Shown piece after piece: positions 8,612 to 15,848 of a stretch of 64,000 bases of DNA. The notes beneath the pieces were generated by a model. It had not been told where the DNA came from. It did not search any database and was given only the letters and a program-made list of their open reading frames with translations. The position numbers and the translations under genes were made by a program. The DNA comes from Paenibacillus sp. JJ-223 (GTDB taxonomy: Bacteria > Bacillota > Bacilli > Paenibacillales > Paenibacillaceae), in NCBI RefSeq assembly GCF_927798175.1, contig NZ_CAKMMP010000006.1:248001-312000 (forward strand), read 5' to 3'. Each line of letters opens with the position of its first letter. The first letter of the stretch is position 1.

Positions 8612-9757
8612 GTGAAAATCGTCAAACTGAATGCGGAGCCGATGGATGGGTTCGATTACCTGAATGCCGTTCCGGGCGGAGAGGTCGTGGCGGCCAGGCT
8701 GCCGATCTATCATGCGATCGTTTCCGGGCTGCCGGAGCATCTTGATGCTTTGTTGGTGGCTTCGGATTTGCAGGGCATCGTGCCTGTGAAAGTGTGCAGT
8801 GGAAATGAAAGACAGGTCACCGGTCGGGGGTTGAGCGACAACGGGGGGAGCCCTTGCGTACACAATATGGAGCAGGACGACGTATACACTAACGAAAACA
8901 CCAACAAATACGCCAATGAACAAATTGGCGGCAACAGTGGTATAAAGGGTGGAACCGGGAGCTGCGTCAGCGGTCGTGATCCAAACGCTGCAAATTTGTA
9001 TGCCCTTAATATGGGCGAAGACGGTGCACGGGATCAAACCGTCGACCGGCTGCTCGGCGAGCTGCTGCCGGAACACGCGAAGCTGCTGCTGGAAGTGTAC
9101 TGGCCGCAGCTCGATCCGCGCCGCACGGGCGTATTGCTGTGCGGCGACCTCTATGCCCGGCGCGGCAAGCGCGGCGCCAGCGGCAATCCGCTTCCCGTAT
9201 GGCTGGCCTTCCGGGAAGCGTTCGGCTGGGTTGCCGGCGTCGACGGCAACCACGATCTCACCGATGAGGCATCCGCTCATCGGTTGCACCGCGCCGAAGG
9301 CATCCATTACCTGGATGCCCCGGGCGTGGTCAGCGCGGGCCCCGTTCCGGACGGCCCCGCGCCAAGCCATGCGGGCCCCGTGCCGGGCAGGCCCGCACCC
9401 CGCGCCGCAGGCCAGCAGCGACCGCTGCGCCTCGCTGGCCTGGGCGGCATCATCGGCCGGCCGGACAAGCCGAACCGGCTGCCGGAGAAGCAGTACCTGC
9501 AATCCCTGGCCAAGCTGCTGAAGCAGCAGCCGGATTGCCTGTTGCTGCACCAGAGCCCGGGCATTCCCGAACTCGGGTGTATGGGCGAACCGCTGATCCG
9601 GCAGGCGCTGGAGGCCGGGCCGGAGACGGTCGTTTTTTGCGGGCATACCCACTGGGAACAGCCGCTCGTCCAGCTGGATAACGGCACGCAAATTTTAAAC
9701 GCCGATGGTCGGCTCTTTATTTTAACGAGGGAAGAAGCCGATAATGCAGGAAGATAA
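8612..9757 (+). CDS. Calcineurin-like metallophosphoesterase
   Basis: A protein of 381 residues with scattered phosphoesterase motifs: SDLQG (about 48), LLCGDLYAR (about 173-181), DGNHD (about 211-215), LLHQSPG (about 309-315) and FCGHTHWE (about 340-347). The first motif has Gln where most relatives have His (DxH). Two insertions look unusual: an Asn/Gly-rich stretch of about 80 residues after the first motif (NENTNKYANEQ) and a Pro/Gly/Ala-rich linker near 230-265. I chose the GTG at 8612 because GAGGAGGTG sits just upstream. Substrate unknown: the family covers nucleotides, phosphoproteins and phosphodiesters. It precedes the LacI regulator but has no obvious link to sugar use. Confidence 0.75.
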   Translation: MKIVKLNAEPMDGFDYLNAVPGGEVVAARLPIYHAIVSGLPEHLDALLVASDLQGIVPVKVCSGNERQVTGRGLSDNGGSPCVHNMEQDDVYTNENTNKYANEQIGGNSGIKGGTGSCVSGRDPNAANLYALNMGEDGARDQTVDRLLGELLPEHAKLLLEVYWPQLDPRRTGVLLCGDLYARRGKRGASGNPLPVWLAFREAFGWVAGVDGNHDLTDEASAHRLHRAEGIHYLDAPGVVSAGPVPDGPAPSHAGPVPGRPAPRAAGQQRPLRLAGLGGIIGRPDKPNRLPEKQYLQSLAKLLKQQPDCLLLHQSPGIPELGCMGEPLIRQALEAGPETVVFCGHTHWEQPLVQLDNGTQILNADGRLFILTREEADNAGR

Positions 9758-9787
9758 GGTCGTGGTATTTCGCCCGAATGCAAGGTT

Positions 9788-9803
9788 ATGAAACCCATTT
9801 CAT
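9788..9803 (+). promoter_or_regulatory. LacI-type operator upstream of its own regulator gene
   Basis: ATGAAACCCATTTCAT lies 58 bases before the regulator start. The same 16-mer and its variant occur in front of the transport operon at 10963 and 11010, which points to autoregulation. Confidence 0.75.
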
Positions 9804-9860
9804 TGGCAATCCTTATCTGGTATGATTAGCAGGAAAACGAGAGAAAGAGAGAGGTTTGCC

Positions 9861-10889
9861 ATGACGCCAATTACCATTTACGACATCGCCAAGGAAGCGA
9901 ACGTATCCGTATCCACCGTCTCCCGCGTTCTGAACGACACGGCGCCCGTGCGCGCCAGCACCAGGGAGCGGATCATGTCGATCATCGAGAAACACCAGTT
10001 TCAGCCGAATGCACAGGCAAGAAGCCTGATCAAGAAGGAAACGGGCACGATCGCGATCATTTTGCCGGACATCACCAACCCGTTTTTCCCCGAAGTGTTC
10101 TGGGGGGCAGAGAATGAAGCGAGAGGCCTGGGTTATACGTTTTTTCTATGCAATACGGCAGGGGACTATGGACGGGAATCCGAATACTTGTCTATTTTGC
10201 GCGAGAAACGGGTCGATGGCATCATGTTTCTCGGCGGGCGGATCAACCTCCAGAACTGCCCGGAGAACATGGCGCAGGAAATGATCGATATGGGCAAACG
10301 CATGCCCATCGTGCTGGTGAACGGAAATATTGCCAAGGGCGGCTTTCGCCGGGTATATACGGATGAGGGGGCAGGCGCGGTGCTGGCCGTGGAGCATTTG
10401 CTGGAGCTGGGCCACCGGGAAATCGCGTTTGTAGGCGGATCGCCCGAGACGTCGACCACGATGGTCAAAGTGAAGGCGGTGCAAAAAAAACTGCGCGAAC
10501 ACGGGCTCGAACTCCCGAAGGACCGCCAACTGCTGGGCAGCTTCTCCATCGATGACGGCAAACGGTTGATGAACGAGCTGCTGGAACGCGACAATCCGCC
10601 GACGGCGGTCATTTGCGTCAACGACAACACGGCCATCGGAGCGATCAAAGCCACGATCGAACACGGACTATCCATCCCTGGCGATATTTCGATTGTGGGT
10701 TTCGACAACACGCCGCTGGCGGGTGCGGTTATCCCCGAACTGACGACCGTTTCGCAAAATACGTACCAGCTCGGCAAGCTCGGCGTAGACGTGCTGCATG
10801 AGCTGATCAATCAGGGAAAGCCCAAAAAACAGACCGTGCTGCAGCCGGAGCTGATTGTTCGCCAGAGCACGGGACCTGCCCCTCGTTAA
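9861..10889 (+). CDS. LacI-family transcriptional regulator of the galactan locus
   Basis: A 342-residue repressor. The HTH is at residues 3-25 (PITIYDIAKEANVSVSTVSRV, hinge after it), followed by a periplasmic-binding-like sensor domain with ITNPFFPEVFWG, VDGIMFLGGR and ISIVGFDNTPLAGAVIPELT. The ATG at 9861 has AGAGAGG at a good distance; an upstream ATG at 9822 does not. It lies directly before a sugar transport and glycosidase operon on the same strand and has matching palindromes at its own promoter and the operon promoter. It probably releases DNA on binding a galactan-derived oligosaccharide. Confidence 0.92.
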   Translation: MTPITIYDIAKEANVSVSTVSRVLNDTAPVRASTRERIMSIIEKHQFQPNAQARSLIKKETGTIAIILPDITNPFFPEVFWGAENEARGLGYTFFLCNTAGDYGRESEYLSILREKRVDGIMFLGGRINLQNCPENMAQEMIDMGKRMPIVLVNGNIAKGGFRRVYTDEGAGAVLAVEHLLELGHREIAFVGGSPETSTTMVKVKAVQKKLREHGLELPKDRQLLGSFSIDDGKRLMNELLERDNPPTAVICVNDNTAIGAIKATIEHGLSIPGDISIVGFDNTPLAGAVIPELTTVSQNTYQLGKLGVDVLHELINQGKPKKQTVLQPELIVRQSTGPAPR

Positions 10890-10922
10890 GAGGGGAACAT
10901 GTTTTTTTTGGAAAAGAAAGCG

Positions 10923-10978
10923 TTGACATTTCTGCGAAAGGTGAAATATAATGGGTTCGTAAATGAAACCCCTTTCAT
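10923..10978 (+). promoter_or_regulatory. Promoter with downstream operator O1
   Basis: TTGACA (10923-10928), an 18-base spacer, and TATAAT (10947-10952) form a near-consensus sigma-A promoter. ATGAAACCCCTTTCAT (10963-10978) covers the expected transcription start and early transcript. Confidence 0.85.
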
Positions 10979-11009
10979 AAAAATGGATCGGGTTTTAATT
11001 TCCGGCTTT

Positions 11010-11039
11010 ATGAAACCCATTTCATGAAATGGGTTTCAC
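11010..11039 (+). promoter_or_regulatory. Double operator O2, 28-base perfect palindrome
   Basis: Bases 11011-11038 form a perfect palindrome centred on TTCATGAA. It consists of two operators overlapping head to head: ATGAAACCCATTTCAT on the plus strand and its counterpart on the minus strand. It lies between promoter and start codon of the lipoprotein gene. Confidence 0.8.
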
Positions 11040-11071
11040 CAAAACATTCAACTTTCTAGGGGGCGCACGGT

Positions 11072-12340
11072 ATGAAAAGAAGCTTGAAGATCATTTCGTT
11101 ATTAATGCTCACAATGGTATTCGCACTAACGGCTTGCAGCAAAGGCGACAGCGGTGCATCCGGCGGTTCCGGCGGCAAGGTGGATCTCAGCATGACGATT
11201 TGGGGTTCGGAAGATGAGAAAAAGATCTATCAGGAACGGCTCGATATTGTGAAACAGACGTATCCCGACATTAATGTGAAACTGAACGTGGTTGCCGGAG
11301 ACTATGACCAGAAAGTACAGACGATGATCGCGGGCGGTACCGCACCGGACATCATGATGATTGCGGAGAACTACCAGGCCTATGCTTCCAAAAATCAGAT
11401 CATTCCGCTCGACGAAATGCTGCAAGCGAACAATGTCAGCATCTCGGAACGCTATTCGGACGATATTGCCAACCTGATGAAATACGACGGCAAACAATAT
11501 GGCCTGCCTGACCGTGCGGGCGCCATGGTGCTTTTCTATAACAAGGATTTGTTCGACAAGGCGGGCGTGGAGTACCCGACCAAAGACTGGACCCAGGAAG
11601 ACCTGCTTGCGGCAGCCCAGAAGCTGACCGTGAAGGAGAACGGCAAAACGGTGCAATGGGGCTACTATCCAGGCAGCTGGTGGCCGCAGTGGATGCAGCT
11701 GATCTACCAGAACGGCGGTTCGCTGTTCGACGATAGCGGCAAACCGACGTTCAACACCGAGCCTGTCCGCAAAGCGCTGCAATTTTTGAATGACCTGACT
11801 TTCAAATACGGCGCGTCCCCGACACCGACCGAAATCGCCGACATGGGCAACATCGGTGCCGATCCGCTGTTCGCGCAAGGCAAGATTGCGATGGAAACGA
11901 CAGGTTTCTGGAACATCGGCTCCTTGGCCAAGGTCGAGGGCATCAACTGGGACATTTCCCCGATCTGGGGCGAAACGAATGCATTCTTTAACGGCTTCAC
12001 GATCACGAACGCTTCCAAGCATAAGGAAGAAGCGTTCAAAATCATCGCCGCGTTGACGACGCCGGAGGCACAGATGCCGATGATCAAGGCGGGACAGGAT
12101 GCGCCGGCAACGAAGGCCGGGCTGGAAAGCGACGAATTCCTGAATGCCGAGTACGGCGGCAAAAAGATCAACATGGCGGCGTTCAAGGAATCCACGATCT
12201 ATGCCGAACCGTTCAACCCGCAGTGGAACGAAATGATGAAACTGATCAACGACAAACTCGGCGTGTACTTTAACGATAAAGCTTCCCTGGATGAGACGGT
12301 TACCGAAATCCAGAGCGGACTGGAAAGACTCTATAAATAG
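11072..12340 (+). CDS. Extracellular solute-binding lipoprotein, CUT1 type (galactan locus)
   Basis: A 422-residue binding protein with a lipoprotein signal (MKRSLKIISLLMLTMVFALT, then AC-SKG, lipid Cys at residue 22), a Ser/Gly linker, and the family-1 core: MTIWGSEDEKKIYQERLD, VAGDYDQKVQTMIAGGTAPD, DRAGAMVLFYNKDLFDKAG. AGGGGG precedes the ATG. It is the first gene after the LacI-controlled promoter. With the GH30 and GH35 enzymes downstream, the likely ligand is a galactose-containing oligosaccharide; that is inference from context. Confidence 0.9.
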   Translation: MKRSLKIISLLMLTMVFALTACSKGDSGASGGSGGKVDLSMTIWGSEDEKKIYQERLDIVKQTYPDINVKLNVVAGDYDQKVQTMIAGGTAPDIMMIAENYQAYASKNQIIPLDEMLQANNVSISERYSDDIANLMKYDGKQYGLPDRAGAMVLFYNKDLFDKAGVEYPTKDWTQEDLLAAAQKLTVKENGKTVQWGYYPGSWWPQWMQLIYQNGGSLFDDSGKPTFNTEPVRKALQFLNDLTFKYGASPTPTEIADMGNIGADPLFAQGKIAMETTGFWNIGSLAKVEGINWDISPIWGETNAFFNGFTITNASKHKEEAFKIIAALTTPEAQMPMIKAGQDAPATKAGLESDEFLNAEYGGKKINMAAFKESTIYAEPFNPQWNEMMKLINDKLGVYFNDKASLDETVTEIQSGLERLYK

Positions 12341-12421
12341 TATGGGCAGGGGAACGGATGGAAACGGGGCGCAGACGATCGGCGCTCTCCATCCGCTCCC
12401 GACGTCATGGGAGGGCTTAAC

Positions 12422-13309
12422 GTGAGAAAAAAGGACGGGAAATGGTTTTATCTCTTTATCTCGCCTTGGCTGATCGGATTCCTTGGGCTGACGCTGGGAC
12501 CGATCCTGTTTTCCATCTATATGAGCTTCACCAACTGGGACTTGTTCCAGTCCCCGGAGTTCATCGGTTTCGATAATTACCAAACGCTGCTGACCGATGA
12601 CCCGCTGTTCTGGAAGTCGCTGGGCAACACGTTTTTCTACGCTCTGATCTCCATTCCGCTGGGCATGTCCATCTCGCTGTGGATCGCGTATTACCTGAAC
12701 AAAAAGATCAAGGGCATCACGTTTTTCCGCATTTTGTTCTACCTGCCGTCGGTCGTGCCGGTCGTCGCGAGTTCCCTGCTGTTCATTCATCTCCTGGCGC
12801 CGACGGAAGGGCTCATCAACAAAGCGCTGGCCGTGTTCGGCATTCAGGGCCCTTCCTGGCTGCTCGACCCGAACTGGGTCAAACCCGCGCTGATCCTGAT
12901 GTCGCTCTGGGGCGTCGGCGGCGGGGTCGTCCTGCTGCTGGCCGGGATGAAAGGCATACCGCAGGAACTGTACGAGGCGGCGGCCATTGACGGGGCCAAG
13001 AATACGCAGTCCTTTTTCCACATTACGTTTCCGATGCTCACACCCGTCATCTTCTTCAATCTCGTGACAGGTATCATCGGTGCGCTTCAAACCTTTGCGC
13101 AGGTGTTCATCGTGACCTCGGGAGGACCGGATAACGCCAGCCAGATGGTTGTGCCGTATTTGTTCCAGAACGCCTTCCAGTTCTACAAGATGGGATATGC
13201 TTCGGCCATTGCCTGGGTGCTGTTCATCGTCATTCTGGCCTTGACCCTGATCGTGTTCCGTTCATCGGCGCTATGGGTGCACTACGAGGAGGGAAAAGCC
13301 AATGAGTAA
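12422..13309 (+). CDS. Sugar ABC transporter permease, MalF type (galactan locus)
   Basis: A 295-residue permease with six membrane segments, the first at FYLFISPWLIGFLGLTLGPI, and an EAA loop (ELYEAAAIDGAKNTQSFFHI). I chose the GTG at 12422 because GGGAGGG lies six bases before it; an ATG at 12407 is itself part of that site. It overlaps the next permease by eight bases, indicating translational coupling. Confidence 0.9.
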   Translation: MRKKDGKWFYLFISPWLIGFLGLTLGPILFSIYMSFTNWDLFQSPEFIGFDNYQTLLTDDPLFWKSLGNTFFYALISIPLGMSISLWIAYYLNKKIKGITFFRILFYLPSVVPVVASSLLFIHLLAPTEGLINKALAVFGIQGPSWLLDPNWVKPALILMSLWGVGGGVVLLLAGMKGIPQELYEAAAIDGAKNTQSFFHITFPMLTPVIFFNLVTGIIGALQTFAQVFIVTSGGPDNASQMVVPYLFQNAFQFYKMGYASAIAWVLFIVILALTLIVFRSSALWVHYEEGKANE

Positions 13310-14147
13310 TCCATCCAAGGCGGAGAAAGTCATCTCCTACATTTTTCTGATTCTGGTCGGCGTGCTGCTCGCTTCGCCCTTCGTGTACATGATCTCCATC
13401 TCGCTGGCCAGCGAGTCGACGACGGTCAAATCGGCGTTTACCTTCGTTCCGATGGAGTTTGAGTGGTCCAACTTTTATACGATCTTCACGAATAACAATT
13501 TGGGCACGTATCTGAAAAATTCGATCATCATCACCGTCTTCACCATTATCGGATCGGTGTTGTCCGCATCGGTCGTGTCTTACGGCTTTGCAAGGATCAA
13601 GGCGAAAGGAAGCCGCTTCCTGTTCGTTGTGCTGCTGAGCACGATGATGATTCCGGGCGAGGTTACGATGGTGCCGCAGTTCATCATCTTCCGTCATCTG
13701 GAATGGATCAATACGTTCTATCCGCTGATCGTGCCGAGCTTTTTTGCCGGAGCGTTCAACGTATTCCTGATCCGCCAATTCGTCATGAGCATTCCGAAGT
13801 CGCTGGACGAAGCGGCGATGATCGACGGCATGGGGCATCCGGGCATCTATTGGAAAATCATCATGCCGCTGACGTACCCGATCCTGGCGGCGATTGCGAT
13901 TTTCTCGTTTTCGTGGAACTGGGGGAACTTCATGGGGCCGCTCATTTATATCAACGATCCCGAAAAAATGCCTCTGGCCCTCGGCGTTCAGCTCCTGACG
14001 ACCGTAGGCGGAGGGCAAATGCCGCCGTGGAACCTGGTCATGGTTGCTTCCCTGTTCCTGACGATTCCGATGGTGCTGGTGTATTTGCTCGGCCAGCGAT
14101 ATGTCTATGAAGCGAACATCAGCGGAGGCAGCAGCGGCATCAAGTAA
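13302..14147 (+). CDS. Sugar ABC transporter permease, MalG type (galactan locus)
   Basis: A 281-residue partner permease: first membrane segment near residues 11-31 (ISYIFLILVGVLLASPFVYM), EAA loop at SLDEAAMIDGMGHPGIYWKI, and a last membrane segment near the C-terminus. The ATG lies within the end of the preceding gene and is preceded by GAGGAGGG. No ATPase gene is present in this operon, as is usual for Firmicute CUT1 systems that share MsmX. Confidence 0.9.
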   Translation: MSNPSKAEKVISYIFLILVGVLLASPFVYMISISLASESTTVKSAFTFVPMEFEWSNFYTIFTNNNLGTYLKNSIIITVFTIIGSVLSASVVSYGFARIKAKGSRFLFVVLLSTMMIPGEVTMVPQFIIFRHLEWINTFYPLIVPSFFAGAFNVFLIRQFVMSIPKSLDEAAMIDGMGHPGIYWKIIMPLTYPILAAIAIFSFSWNWGNFMGPLIYINDPEKMPLALGVQLLTTVGGGQMPPWNLVMVASLFLTIPMVLVYLLGQRYVYEANISGGSSGIK

Positions 14148-14250
14148 CGCAGGGGTGCAGCAAATACGACAGCAAAGAACCCAACGTGAATCACATGCAT
14201 GCCCGGACAGGGGTATGGAATAAACGTAAATGGGAAGGGCTGTGCGAACG

Positions 14251-15744
14251 ATGGCGAACGACAAGCAACGCAGCGGCAAACGAAAATCCGGTTATATTGC
14301 GGCAGGCATTGCCCTGATCGCGTTACTGGCAGGAGGAGGAATACTGATGAGCCAAATGAATGCATCCCGAACGCTGACTTTCGAGGGGGAGCCGGTTCGC
14401 CTGAACATGGATCAGTCCTATGACCATTTTGAAGGCTGGGGCACGTCCCTGGCCTGGTGGGCCAACGATCTGGGCGAATGGAAGGATCAGGCGAAGCTGA
14501 ATGAAGTGATGGACCTTGTGTTTGATCCGGTCAAAGGGCTGGGGCTGAACATTGTGCGGTACAACATCGGCGGCGAGGAAAATCCGGACATGAAAGCGCT
14601 TCGTCCCGGCGGCGACGTTCCGGGGTACCAGCCCGAACCGGGCGTATGGGACTGGGAAGCGGATGCCGGACAGCGGAAGGTTTTGCAGGGCTCGATCGAA
14701 CGCGGCGTCAACATCGCCGAGGCCTTTTCCAATTCTCCGCCGTACTGGATGACCATCAGCGGATCGGTTACGGGAGCCGAGGACGGGAGCAACAACCTGA
14801 AGGAAGACCAATACGATGCCTTTGCCGATTATTTGACAGAGGTCGTGAAGCATTTCCGCGACGAATGGGGCATCACGTTCCGCACGCTTGATCCGCTCAA
14901 CGAGCCTTCCTCCGATTGGTGGAAGAAGGGCAATATGCAGGAAGGCAGCCATTTCAGCGTCGACAAACAAATGGTAATCATCAAAAAGGTCGCAGCTTCG
15001 TTAAAAAGCAAAGGCTTGGACGGCACGGTCGTGAGCGCGGCGGACGACAACAGCATCGACGAAACGGTGGCCAACTTCAGCGTCTACGACCAAGACACGC
15101 TGGATGCGGTGGCGCAGATCAACACCCATTCCTATAATGGAAGCAAAATGGAAGAGCTGCGCGCGCTGGCGGAGAAGCACGGGAAAAAACTGTGGATGTC
15201 CGAGTACGGCACAGGCGGCAGCGAGCCGCACAGCCATGAAGATATGGTTTCGGTGCAGGAACTGGCCGAGCGGATCATGTTTGACCTGAAAATCATGCAG
15301 CCTTCCGCATGGGTATATTGGCAGGCCGTGGAGGACGAAGGCGCAAACAACAATTGGGGTTTCATTCATGCCAATTTCAATGGGGAAGAACATTACGAAA
15401 TGACGAAACAGTATTACGGCATGGTGCAATTCACCAAGTTCATCCGTCCAGGAGCCATCATCATTCCGACGGATGAAGGGCGGACGCTTGCCGCGTATGA
15501 TCAAGACGCCCATCGGCTGGTGCTGGTCATCCGCAACGAAATGTCGGCCGGAACGAAGGAATTTTCGCTCGAACCGTTTGAGCTTACAGAGGCTGATACC
15601 GCTCAAGTGTATCAAACCTCGCCGGAGCACAACATGGAGCAGCTGCAGGACATACCGGTGTATGCTAATGGGCTGAAGGTAGAGATTGGCGACAATTCGA
15701 TCACAACCGTTGTGCTGGAAGGCGTCGACTTGAAATCGCAGTAG
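14251..15744 (+). CDS. GH30-like glycoside hydrolase, candidate beta-1,6-galactanase
   Basis: About 497 residues. A basic N-terminus and one hydrophobic segment (YIAAGIALIALLAGGGILM) export or anchor it; there is no lipobox. The catalytic TIM barrel begins FEGWGTSLAWWANDLGEW and holds the acid/base Glu in DPLNEPSSDWW (about residue 218) and the likely nucleophile in MSEYGTGGSE (about 318). A beta-sandwich follows (AYDQDAHRLVLVIRNEMSAG). This layout fits GH30, and the galactosidase next door favours an endo-beta-1,6-galactanase over a xylanase; the specificity is inference. The ATG at 14251 was preferred over 14230 because GAAGGGC precedes it. Confidence 0.8.
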   Translation: MANDKQRSGKRKSGYIAAGIALIALLAGGGILMSQMNASRTLTFEGEPVRLNMDQSYDHFEGWGTSLAWWANDLGEWKDQAKLNEVMDLVFDPVKGLGLNIVRYNIGGEENPDMKALRPGGDVPGYQPEPGVWDWEADAGQRKVLQGSIERGVNIAEAFSNSPPYWMTISGSVTGAEDGSNNLKEDQYDAFADYLTEVVKHFRDEWGITFRTLDPLNEPSSDWWKKGNMQEGSHFSVDKQMVIIKKVAASLKSKGLDGTVVSAADDNSIDETVANFSVYDQDTLDAVAQINTHSYNGSKMEELRALAEKHGKKLWMSEYGTGGSEPHSHEDMVSVQELAERIMFDLKIMQPSAWVYWQAVEDEGANNNWGFIHANFNGEEHYEMTKQYYGMVQFTKFIRPGAIIIPTDEGRTLAAYDQDAHRLVLVIRNEMSAGTKEFSLEPFELTEADTAQVYQTSPEHNMEQLQDIPVYANGLKVEIGDNSITTVVLEGVDLKSQ

Positions 15745-15848
15745 AATGAGAATGGCTGGACTGAATTTGCAGAGTGCTATAACTAGATTCAGTGCTTTGA
15801 CGTTATGACATATGAAATGACATGTTGAATAGAGAGAGGGTGCGATTC

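Noticed and set aside
11126..13090. A 654-codon open frame on the minus strand
   Set aside because: It runs antisense to the binding protein and permease genes, has low-complexity composition and no ribosome binding site; it is a by-product of codon bias in the real genes.
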